Source: Prostheceraeus crozeri
Taxonomy: Eukaryota; Platyhelminthes; Polycladida; Euryleptidae
Direction of reading: 5' to 3'
DNA length: 64,000 bases
Assembly (NCBI GenBank): GCA_907163375.1
Contig: CAJQUW010011269.1
Coordinates: 62,001-126,000 of the forward strand
Under the pieces are notes generated by a model. The model ran no database searches. It was not told the origin of the DNA and saw only the letters and a list, made by a program, of their open reading frames with translations. A program made the translations under genes and the position numbers. Shown here piece after piece: positions 33,306 through 44,600 of the stretch (within the stretch, counting starts at the first letter, position 1; every line of letters starts with the position of its first letter).

Positions 33306-34732
33306 TCGAAGTATTTCATCGATCCTTCCGAGGGCCCGATCACCAATTCGTTGGAGGCCACCATATTAACAAAGAAAAATTACAGACTGTGCCACACACA
33401 ACACTAGATTCAAGGATCTCTATCTTTCTTAGAAAATGAAGAAGCTCTTATTAAATTCATCTGATAATAAAGCAACTTCATGACAAGTGTTAAACGTGTA
33501 CGTTGTCCAACACAAATCTTTAAAGTCCTAACTGCCATGAAATCATCATGTTTGAAGTTTTAAAGCCCATATGATAAGTAGCAATGATCTATTGCAGTTA
33601 AATGGTGTAAAACATAAACATGTGTAGAGAGATGATGAATCTTAGACGTGAAGTCATGAGATTTATTTCTTCACCACCCGTCAAATGGAAATAGTAATGG
33701 TGTTAGCTACAATGGAAGAATCATCAGAGCAAAATGTTCTATAGTAATGCACGCAATGACAGTCATGTATGGCTGTACTGTTTCAAATAGTTGTTGTGTA
33801 TAGCTGAAGTTTCTCATACAAACGGTATCGCATCGTTTGCACGTTAGTTCATGTCAAGCAGAATGTGTCATGAAGACTTATACATACGCGTCCTCATAAA
33901 CGCTGTGACTGACTTCATGTTGAAAAATAAGTGTGAGAGCATTGCAGTTAGGAACAACGTTCCCATAGTTCAACCTTTCAGATGTATAGTCGTGACGGTG
34001 AATAAACATAGTGATGCGACTTGTAGTTTTTTTACACTAGTTTTTCACACAGCGTAGCAGTGATGTTTCATCTGAGTAAAGAAAACTTGGTGATTAACTG
34101 CGTAAATGATGGCCTCATACCGTGAACTGATGTAGATAGAGACTTCAACGAATTTCCATCAATGCATTCACATATATTTCGATAGAGAATGAGCTTGTCC
34201 ACACCCAAAGAATGGGAAGCCTGAACCAGAGAAAGAGATAATCAACGGACCTGTTTGATACTGCTTTTGAAATGGAAACATTTACGACATGTGTGCAGTG
34301 ACTCATGACGACACATCAACCTTCCCATGATCAATTCAACAGAACATACGATGATCAAGTCAATCACGCTTTCAGATGTAAATCAATTTTCAATCGCGAC
34401 TATTTCATCTGTCTCATCAAGACAGTCTGTTAGATCTATAAACATGATGTGATATAATTCATAAAACCTTTAGCAGAATCTGACTGCACTGAATCTCACA
34501 TTGATGACATCAGTCATTTTTCAATCATATGTTACTAGTCTCATCAAAAGGAAAGGCTTGCAGTGGCTGAACTTTTAATACGTTCATGGCAAGTTTTTAC
34601 AAATAACGTTTCAGGTACCCTTGGAATACGATCCATTTCAATGCATACTCCATGATATGTTATTCCTACTTTCGCACTCAGTGTCTTCCCTGCATCAAAA
34701 AGTTACTTCAATCTAATTTTTACATGAACTGC
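33306..34732. other. Non-coding interior of the 15-kb element
   Basis: AT-rich, no supported gene. Confidence 0.4.
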
Positions 34733-34985
34733 TGATTTCCACACACAGCTCATTGCTATCGCACCGGAGATATCATCGTGGGCGACTGAAAGGATTCTGA
34801 AGTTGAGAATTCGTTACTGTGCACTCTCGCAGTTCCGCGCGCGCAAGAAACAATTTGCTGCTAAACCACGGACACTGCCGATTTGTTCAAGGCTTCAATG
34901 CCTTGAATATTGCAAGCATGGACGGTGGAAAGTGAGGAGTCGGCAGTGGAAGCGAGTGAAGATGAATATGAGGAGATTATTGTGA
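34733..34985 (+). CDS. Orphan exon, copy 2
   Basis: Duplicate of 32,831-33,002 up to 34,905, with acceptor CACACACAG ending at 34,748. The frame continues into a different basic tail (WKVRSRQWKRVKMNMRRLL) and stops at 34,985. In another frame from about 34,910 the same DNA encodes an acidic segment with EEIIVISDEE. Which frame is used depends on splicing that I cannot see. Confidence 0.4.
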
Positions 34986-35146
34986 TATCAGATGAAGAAG
35001 TACGAGTGTTACGCATGCATACGAATGGCTGTCATCTCAACTCGATCAAGTTTTCTTTCAGTGACGGAGTGAGGGATGGGCGTTCTTTATATCAAAAAAT
35101 CATCATGCAAACATACAGCACACTGTTCCACCAAGTTTCCTCGTGA
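34910..35146 (+). CDS. Possible acidic exon with a SUMO-interacting-type motif
   Basis: Open frame overlapping the end of exon copy 2. It contains ESEESAVEASEDEYEEIIVI then SDEE. A run of I/V residues flanked by acidic ones is the classic SUMO-interacting pattern. There is no ATG close by, so it would need a splice acceptor such as TATTGCAAG at 34,915. Coding status uncertain. Confidence 0.3.
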   Translation: MQAWTVESEESAVEASEDEYEEIIVISDEEVRVLRMHTNGCHLNSIKFSFSDGVRDGRSLYQKIIMQTYSTLFHQVSS

Positions 35147-35153
35147 ATGAATC

Positions 35154-35246
35154 ATGAGTTCTTACAAGAACTTCCTTCTAATGCAGCTAAAGCGGTCCAA
35201 AGCCCGCAACATATCTTCGGATATGGAATGCAGAGGGGAAGGATAA
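35154..35246 (+). CDS. Microprotein paralogue of the 30,085 gene
   Basis: Open frame of 30 residues, MSSYKNFLLMQLKRSKARNI followed by SSDMECRGEG. It shares the C-terminal half of the 30,085 product, and the 3' flank (GATAAATGATGAAATG) is shared too. It lacks the first-exon part. A relict or a short product. Confidence 0.4.
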   Translation: MSSYKNFLLMQLKRSKARNISSDMECRGEG

Positions 35247-35410
35247 ATGATGAAATGGAATGAAGGGAAGCCAAACTTGCACCACATGCAGCCACAAACA
35301 CATTTCTATCTTCATTAAGATGACATTCAATCACTTGAACTCTAATGTGACCATCACATCCTTAGATCTCAGTACAGTCAACTCTCTAACGTGCTATGAG
35401 CTTGTTAAAC

Positions 35411-35885
35411 CTATTATCTCTAACTTTACAAACACTGAAATGATTCTAACATTATTTTATACTTTACCTATCTTACAAACTCTGAAATGATTCCAATTTT
35501 ATTTTATACTTCACCTATCTTACAAACTTTACAAACAACAATTTTATTTCTAACTTTACAAACACTGAAATGATTCTGACATTATTCTATACTTTACCTA
35601 TCTTACAAACACTGAAATGATTCTGACAAAATTCCTAACTTTACAAATAGTGAAATGGTTGACCTTATTTTACACTTTACCTATCTTACAAACACTGAAA
35701 TGGTTGACTTTATTTTATAATTAACCTATCTTACAAACACCGAAATGATTCTGACAATATTCCTAACTTTACAAACAGTGAAATGGTCGTGACTTCATTT
35801 TATACTTTACCTATCTTACAAACACTGAAATGATTCTGATACTATTCCTAACTTTACAAACAGTAAAATGGTTGTAACTTTATTA
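35411..35885. repeat. Minisatellite, about 50-bp units
   Basis: About ten imperfect units around TTTACCTATCTTACAAACAC then TGAAATGATTCTGAC, alternating with CCTAACTTTACAAACAGTG. No spacers or uniform repeats, so not CRISPR-like. Confidence 0.85.
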
Positions 35886-36180
35886 CCAAGTCAATCCACT
35901 CTGTTTGAAGCCCAACTTTATTTGAAAAGAAAACGACACAGTATGTACAGAAACCCACACAGCTTTTTTGTCAATTCATTACAATGTGAGCTAGTCTTGT
36001 ATCACTAATTTCATACGACATAACTTTCCACTTTACTTATTCCTACAATGTTACTACCATGTGTTCTTAACTTTATGATATCGCTTTCTCTTATATCTCA
36101 CACTTTCTTCATCATATAACCAAGTGAATGAAATTGATGATACATTATCTACATTCTACACGAACAGATATTGCTAACAC
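35886..36180. other. Non-coding interior
   Basis: Nothing recognised. Confidence 0.35.
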
Positions 36181-38245
36181 GGATCATATAAAACGCTAAG
36201 TCTTGTCATAGGGCTGACTATGCTATGGACTTAGTGATTTATCTATGTAACTTCCACTTTTAAAACGCTAAATCCCTAAATCTGAACACAGGGATGCCTA
36301 TCCTATAGATTTAGTGATTTAGGAATTTTGCTGTGTAATTTAGTAAACTTATGTCTCTGTGAGCGTACGACTTTTAACATTCATGTAACTCGCTTGAACT
36401 AAATTCACTTTGATGGTGGATGATAAAATCCGTGCATGCAGTCAATTAGTAGAGTTTTCACATGTCTGCATTTGTGAAGACGTTTTTCCTATCACTCCTC
36501 TTACTGATTTTCTTGTTCACTGTAAATCATATCAGCAGATCATTTAACGGTTCCAATCTGTCGAACAACATTCATATCAACACTACAAACTTTGTAGAAT
36601 CCTAAACCTCTGTATGACCCTGTATTTCACTTAGGTTTTATTTACTCTTAGATCATTGTCTACCTAGAGTCCCAAGATGCTTCACATTGTAAAAGTCATA
36701 CTGGTGAGATTTACAGTTCTATCACCATGATAATTACAGTAAACACATGTGAGACAAGACATTCATTACATCGCTTATTGCAATCCATTATCATTACCCT
36801 ATGTTTAGCATGATATACTTATGTCATTAATGTCATACATTTTTTTCTCACTTGTGCTTTTCGTTTTAATACTTGGTTTGTGTGTCACTCAAAGCTTCAT
36901 GAATTTATCCAACCATTCGTCATAACACGTCCGACGAATCCTACCTTGTACAAAACATGGATGTTAAAGTACAACACTGACTGATGAATGATGTTTGCAT
37001 ATTCCTAGCTTGGAGAACAAGAAACTTTCATACGTTGACTATTATATATTTTCTAATCAACTCTTCACACACTTATTCCAATCACTAAGATTCAAATCTT
37101 CAATTGAACATGCATCAATCACATTTCAGCTGACTGCATCAAATGTAAAGTGTATAACATAATGACCATCTAACTATCTCTTATCAACGATATGAAACCT
37201 GTCTTTTCACCATGAAATTGAGTCTTACGTTCAAAGTCATTTTATAAAGCGAACATATGCATCATGTGTTGCATGTATTGTACACTAAAAGAGATCGTTC
37301 ATTTGTGTTATCCAAAACGCTAAATCCCTAAATCCAACCGTAGGTAACCCTACCCTTTAGATTATGAACTTTAGCAATTTAGCTATGTCATTCACCAATG
37401 GATAAGTTAATAAATGTACTATACACTCACGGTCAACATTAACTTCTGTTATATAAAACCCTACATCCCTAAATCCAACGGTAGGTAACCCTACCCCTTA
37501 GATTATGGACTTTAGCAATTTATCTATGTCATTCACAAATTGTTAAGTTAGTAAATGCATGTATACACTCTACAACAACAGTTATCATTGATGTATGTTA
37601 TATAAAAACGCTAAATCCCTAAATCCAATCGTAGAAAACCCTACCCTTGGATCATGGACTTAAAGAAAGTGTCCATGTCATTGACCTGTTCAAGAATGTA
37701 CTTGACATTGTATTGTTGACTTCATTCGCAGCAAAGGTGCGTAAAACATCCATACATCTAAAAACGTCCGTTTACAAAAGATTTCTCTATTCATCTCTGC
37801 ACTTTCATATCACACTTGGTTTGCATTTTCTATTTCGATGTCATGAAAATCTCATTTGGTCATTCATAAGCGACAAACGCGATAGACTAAGTGTTATTCG
37901 TAAATGACGTGTCACTTTATAAACATCGTTTGGTTAATCCTAGTCACACATTCACCCCTGCGACTTGGAAACGTTTGAAACTCTGCTGTCATGAAATAAG
38001 GTCTAACTACATACATCAACAATTATTCTTATCCATCTCACTTACAGGTTTCATGTTCAATGCAATAAACTTACGACTTGGGTTTTCATTTCGATGACTA
38101 GCAAAACTTAATAATACATCTCATATGTACATTATGACCAACGTGATAGATTTCATGTTTCATCTAACGGCTAACATTAACTTGTGTTATATAAAACCCG
38201 AAATCCCTAAATCCAACCATAGAGAACCCTACCCTTCAGATAATG
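36181..38245 (+). repeat. Dispersed array of TATATAAAA / CTAAATCCCTAAATCC blocks
   Basis: At least five related blocks near 36,186, 37,310, 37,450, 37,605 and 38,185. Each (where complete) has GTTATATAAAA, then CTAAATCCCTAAATCC, then GTAGG.AACCCTACCC and TTTAGCAATTTA. The three at 37,310-37,650 are spaced about 145 bp. The CCCTAAAT unit resembles telomere-type repeats; the TATA core resembles a promoter. Confidence 0.75.
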
Positions 38246-39476
38246 AACTTTAGGACTTGGTATGTGTGGTATGACCAATGTGATGGACTTAGTGTTATCA
38301 AATGTCATGCAACTTATTGCTTACCCTAGATTCTCTCACACACAACGTTTGTGACAAGACTTTACCTGTATTTGTAAAACATACAACACAGTGTAGTACA
38401 CATCTCCACTCAATATAAAACCTTTTAAAACTGTGAAAATAAGTTACAAAACAATCCACACAGTGCAGTAAAACCTTTTAGATACAACTTTCTAGCGCTG
38501 TGGTGAACACTGTTTTCATATAACAACATTCTAAACTGTCAGTCACACTGCAGTAGAAGACTGCTTTTAGTAAACCTGAATTTCTGTTGTGAGTTCACAA
38601 GTTAGTTACTGCTTACTTTCAATTTGATGCAAACATCTTTCCCATACTCCACTGATCCAACCTAACATTTATAAAACGTGATGAGCATTTATTCTTGTTG
38701 ATTCACTGTTGTGTCTATCTAGTTCAACAAGTAAATTGTATTCGCTTCTACATTCCTTTGTATCCACTTTTAATCATGTAGCAAATACTGTAGAGTTTCA
38801 TACTTCATGATTATCATTGATCATCTACCTTGGAAGAATAACTTTATCATTCATGTCTAATGCTAGCATTTTAGAAGCCTTTGCGCAGTGTGTTGATTTC
38901 AACACTTAGTGGGTTTTAGTTCTAGAACTCTTGTACATTGATAAGTTTTAAGTTTCATGTGATCGTCTTTCACTTGTATCTTTCATTTCAAAGATAAGCA
39001 AAACTGAACGTCTCATTTAGTTGTCATAGGATTGAGTTGCTGATGATTGCTTTCGTCTTTGTGCTTGACGTGAAACTTGATGACCAACGTTTAACTTACA
39101 CACTCTTACCGTTACGTCTTTCATTACTTTGAAACTATGTTGTCATGAAATACAAGGTCATATTACATTCAACACTTATTCCTATCCATCTCACTTTTTA
39201 TATCCAACATGTTAAACTTAGACTTGGGTTTTTTCATGATACACTCAAGTCGTCAAAAACTTACATGCGTTGTCTAATATTCAATTCATTCTGTACATCT
39301 AACATGATTCGCCTTACTTCACATCCAAAGTAGATGTATACCTAACAGATGTATTCACTCTGAATTTACACTTCGCCGTTTGTGAAAAGACTGTCACATA
39401 AAAAATTTTGCACACTGCAGTCCGGGTCTCAACTAAGGATAAAAACTTTCTTATGCTGTTGTGAGTTCAGTCAGTC
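38246..39476. other. Non-coding interior
   Basis: AT-rich, with short unsupported frames (39,145-39,333). Confidence 0.4.
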
Positions 39477-41509
39477 ATAAAACTTCAATGATCAAACTTT
39501 ACTTTCACAAACGTGTCACGGTAAAACTATTTGACTACACTAAACTTTGCTTCTGCAAAACATTATAAACTTTCTGACTACACTAACAAGAGCTTGTTCA
39601 CTAGCGAAGAGAGAAATGAGCTTGTGTTGGTTGCTTGCGCATGAATGTCCCCTTCCATTCATTCCCCATTTTTCATTTTCCTCCTGTGATAGAGGCAAGC
39701 AGAACTCCGTTCATATTCTCGCATGTATGGCCACTCGGGATATAATAAGTGCTGGCGGATTTATGAGCAACCTGTGGCAGATAGCTAAATGTCGCCCTGG
39801 TGGTCAGAGTACAACGTTGAGACGAAAGGCAACCACTTGGAAACATGACGCAGAGAGGTTTCACAAGGATTACCATTGCCAACGTCCCGTGCAGTACTCA
39901 TCGCTACGGACTTCACCGCTGTCTCGAAAGAACGCGCACCAACAGGAGGTATGACACCGAAAATCTCCGTGACTTGCACCGTCAATGACTTGATAGCCAG
40001 ACATGAAAATCGATGGAGTTATTTACAAGAGGTTGGCAAGTCGTTGCTTTGATCAGCTTGATAGCAAGCCGTGGAGAGGGATAGCAAGCCGTGATTCACA
40101 AGCGTTTTGCAATGGAGATGTTTAGTAGCCACCCATGACAAGATAGCTAAGACTCAACCGATTGGCGTTCAAAGTGCTACGTTGAGAACTGTGTCAAATG
40201 CCCATCATGAGTTGCCCCGGAGGTTTCGGTCTAAAATATGACACACTCCCTTGCCGCACTTGTCACTACGGCATCATCCGCCGTCCCGAAGGAACACCCT
40301 GTCATTAGAATATTACAGCGAAACTCTCCGTACCATGCTCGCTTTCAGTGAAAAGCCGCTTTTATAATGTAAAGACATGAGAAGACTGGCTCGTACACAC
40401 TTATACATGCCTTCATTGACTTCAGCAGGGTCGAAAACCCCAGAAAAACTCCAAAAATAACGAATTTAAATTTTTCAATTTTTAGCACTACTTATGAAAT
40501 TTTATAAGTAGTCTATGACTTGACCTGAATCATGACCTCTCGAACCTTTCTTGAATCAAGTCAAAATGACTTGTAGAAGCAAAGTTACAAGCCTTTAAAG
40601 TTTTGGAGTCTTTTATGGCCTGGAGACTAGGCTATCTCCTGGCTCTCCACTCACTCCGACACCTTAGGTGAGTGCGACAATCGAAAAATCTGCCTTGGTT
40701 TCGTTTTTAGAGATTTCCAATGCTATCATCGGAGCTCCGGAGTTCACCTACCCGTACCTCAACTGGCGATTGAACTGATTCCCACAAGTAGAGACTCCAC
40801 ATATATAGTCGAGAGAAGTCGGTCGAGAAATATCACAAGTCTTTCCACTCCTACCTCCCAGTCGACTTTCCTCCTGTTTCCCAAAACCTTCCATCCAAGT
40901 CTGCCTGCTGGCTTGCCTGTCAGGAGGGGGGGTCAGCACTTTTTCTTCCGATTGAGCTGGAAACAATCTTCCTAACCCAAAATTTCTCACGTAGAATCCG
41001 AATCTGACCTCCGTTTGTCCATCCAGACACTCCTTCATGCCGAAATATGACCTTTCTCATCCCAAAACATCCAACACCTGCCCTTTCCTCACCGGAGACG
41101 TGAACAACCAACACCACACAACCTCACAGGAGGGGGGGGATCGGTTATCTCTTCTCGGTCCGATCCCTTCCAGCACATCCTTGGCTACTTCTTTCCAGAG
41201 GGGGGAGCTGAGTCAGCATGATGACTCATCACTGCACTGCACTGTCCTTCCTTTTGCAATGGGATTACTACTTCATTCTATATTTCAAGAATGTACAGAT
41301 TCAAAATTTTCTTGCTTTCCAAGCCCGTCATTGAGATCTGAGTAGCAGCTTAGAAAACAATTCAATTTGACACCACTGATGTAGTGGTATGAACAGAATT
41401 GATAGAAATTCTTAGATAAATTGCTTTGGCAATTTGTCATATTTTAAGTTGAATTGGAAAGAGCCAATATTGAAAGATCTTGATTTTATTTTCGTTGTTT
41501 ATTATAACT
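39477..41509 (-). repeat. Right 2-kb terminal inverted repeat
   Basis: 2,033 bp, reverse complement of 26,555-28,641. It ends ATTATAACT at 41,509. Slightly shorter than the left arm because of small indels near the inner end. Confidence 0.9.
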
Positions 41510-44036
41510 AATTTCTGTTAACATCCGTTGACTATCTTACGGCCTGCGGCCGTCGTTTGTTATGTTAACAATGTTTTTTAAATATCTTTGATATCCTCTA
41601 CATAATGATAACAATATCACGAACGTGACAATTGTATGACTAGTATGAAAAACGTAATTTTACGGAACGAATTGTGCGTTGTTTCCATCTCTCACCGCTC
41701 GGAAGTAATAAAATAAAAAATTTGGATTGTTTTATCAATCTCCTTTTGGCGCATGATATGCGCATAATCGAATGTTCCATCATTGAAAAGGTGAAATGCA
41801 AACTCTCGAAGACAAATCGAACGTAGGTTGATAAATGGGGTGATTCACGGAAATAGCCAGATTTTAAATTTATCTCGTTCTTTTACTAATGTATCTGAAC
41901 CAATAAACACAGATATTACTTAATTATTCCTATTTCATAACATCAGGTTTGCGTGATTTTTCTAACTAGGATGAGTGGCTATCAGGAAAATCATGCAATG
42001 TACATGCATTGAATGACAATCGTAATGCGATATGCTATTCAGTCGAATATTGTTGTCAATTCTAAGCACTATAGTATTTACTCAGTTTGAAGTGAATGTT
42101 AAAGTCAAGCTCCTAAAAATCAGAAGTTTAAATGTGATACCATTCATTGTAAATTTTTACCGTTTAGAACGTTCTCATAAAGCAATGACTTCTACAAAAT
42201 AGATTTTATCAATATAACAGTCAAAATTTAAAAATTATATTTAAATACATTGTATGATTATCGGTATTTTCCGCATTCTTCTTTGTCATATGTGCTTGGA
42301 CACAATTTTTTGATATGTAAATATTCTCGTAGGGTAATTTGATGGCATCAGCCATTTTGCCAACAATCACTGCATCAACATCTGATTCACACAATTAAAT
42401 GAAAGTTATAAAAAAAGAAATGCTCCACGGTGTTAAATTACATTTATCATCAGTCGCTATTTCACGATGCACTAGTCACTTCATCAGGGCAAGTGAAGCA
42501 TGCAGATACAAGCTGACATCTTTACATTGAGACATGAGCCTAGAATACATATCACCGTTGCGGACAATTACAATGAATACAATACAATACATTTAAGTTG
42601 AAGTTGAAGTTAAAGCCACTATCTGTAGAAGTATAAAAGGTAAAGACTGCATCAGGTGAATTTTGAAATGCAACCCATGCAATATATACAAGCGAAAGAA
42701 AAATCAGTTGAAAATATATTAGGATTTTTAAGCTAATTGATGTACCGTACATGACAGATTACATGACAGATGACATGACATCCGTACATGACAGATCTTA
42801 TTACAAAAAGATGTGATCTGTAAAGTGTGAGATAGACAACATAGTCGAATAGGTAAGTCTAATTTTTGACGGACGGTATTGAGTTCATGAGCAACTATGT
42901 TAAACATTTCTATAAGAATCTATTGATATTTTGCAATTCATAAAATTGGGAAGATGATCATTTAGCTGAAAAATATTTTCATGTTCGCATTCATTCAGAT
43001 TACTTATCTTGTGAATCATCGGAGCAATAGACGCTAAAGTTGTCGTTTTCTTTCATTTTTATATTATTTAACATCAAATCATTTGATTATTAGCAGATAT
43101 GTACATGTTAATATATCTAAGATGAAAGATATATAATTCATCTTTCCAATTTTATGAATCGCAAAATATCTAGAAAGTTTCAGAAAATGTTCATTATAGG
43201 AAGCATTTCATCTTTTTCAACATTTCATATGTTTCAAGTAATGTCAACAAAAAAATCAAGAATATCTTTCAAAAATCAGACTTACCTGTTCGATTCTATG
43301 ATAGACCATAAACTTATCAGATGATGTTTCAAAATGACAAAATCAATGCCATTAAATTACGCTTTCGAGAATTTGTGTGTATCAAAAAATGATGTTCACC
43401 CTGACGACCCATGTCCCACGTATTCCAGTGTAGGTCCAAAAGCGGTTCAAAAATTTTGTCCGGTCATAATGACAAAGAAAAATGCACAAAATGCTAATAA
43501 CTGATTATTGAATTTTCACTGTGCTAGAGCTGTGGCCAAAGTCACCGGAGAGCGGATTTTTTGCCAATGTCAATAATTTTGCTTCAGGCCCTTACCATCA
43601 ATTTGGCATGTATTTAGGTTAAATGTGCTTGTTACTTGTACCAAAGATATCTGCCATTTCTTGGATGTTATTGCTTTACAGGCACCCATTTGGTCAGAGT
43701 AGTGAAGCTAATTACATTTTATCTCAATAAATTATCCAAATAACAAATTCCGAAATCTTAAGAGCATACATTCAATAATCCAAATACTGCATTCAGCTGT
43801 TGAAAGAAAACAATCGTGTGTTATGTTAACATACCCAAGCAATCGTCAATTAAATTTGTTCATTTAAATAACAAATGATGAAATCACATTTGTTGTCAAT
43901 GTAGAAACTTATTTTTCAGCATGCATTATCAATGCTCAAGTTGATGTTTTTAAAAATATTATATAACATAAATGATTGCATACTTCCATAATTTATGCTT
44001 AATGTTGAATATACTTAAAAGCATCACATAAGAATG
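41510..44036. other. Intergenic, no supported gene
   Basis: AT-rich. A short run of ACATGACAGAT repeats lies at about 42,750-42,800. A GC palindrome CGGCCTGCGGCCG at 41,540-41,552 is noted. No gene. Confidence 0.4.
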
Positions 44037-44600
44037 TCATTCTTCCGAATACAAGCGCGGACGCCGCTTGACGAGTGGTTGAACCAAGCAACTGACTTCT
44101 GTGGTATAAATGCCATGCTGTAACTGACTACTCGGCCAGTTATGCCGGAATTGCCAGCCTTCTTTCATGTGTTCCGATGATCGGCTAGTCCCGAATCTTT
44201 TCCAATTGATTCTTCGAAGACCATTTATATAAATACTGAAAGCATTTTCAAAAATGTTTAAGAAATGTGAATTGGTAGGAAGAAAGATACCCTGATGCAT
44301 GTCTCTCAGATTAGGACCACCATCATGAACGCTTGCTCTTGCGATCAAGTGACATGAAACATTGTCGAAATAAAGCATAAATTTTCCGTGGGAGGCCGAC
44401 ATAACTTCGAGGAACTGTCAATAAAGTCTCCAGTCATACCGTTGTCTAAAATATCATGGTGAAGTAGGCCTCGGGTACTACTGATGGCAAATACAACAGT
44501 GAAGATGTCACCTCTTCTCCCAGCTATTGTCCACACAGTTCGCGATCCAACAATTGTTCATCCTCCAGAGTTCCTTGAATCCAGATATTGATGAAGACCA
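44037..44600 (-). pseudogene. Decayed Tc1/IS630-type transposase fragment
   Basis: Two minus-strand frames. The upstream one (44,536-44,345) reads WTIAGRRGDIFTVVFAISST, matching the region between the first two catalytic residues. The downstream one (44,402-44,037) has MLYFDNVSCH and then FLPTNSHFLNIFENAFSIYI, the typical second and third catalytic blocks, with the third acidic residue in ENAFS. A frameshift near 44,370 separates them. The N-terminal DNA-binding part is gone. No inverted repeats found around it. Confidence 0.65.

Larger units (their letters stand above)
26555..41509. mobile_element. About 15-kb element with 2-kb inverted repeats, class unknown
   Basis: 26,555-28,641 is nearly identical to the reverse complement of 39,477-41,509. 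The outermost bases read AGTTATAATAAACAACG inward on both sides, so the ends are AG..CT. The next six bases outside (CTAAGA and AATTTC) do not match, so no target duplication is visible. The 10.8-kb interior holds small spliced-looking genes, duplicated exons and repeat arrays. No transposase, integrase, polymerase, ATPase or capsid gene is recognisable. It could be a non-autonomous giant transposon or a palindromic duplication. Confidence 0.75.

Noticed and set aside
35411-35885. CRISPR-like array
   Set aside because: Units vary in length and sequence and have no unique spacers; this is a eukaryotic minisatellite.
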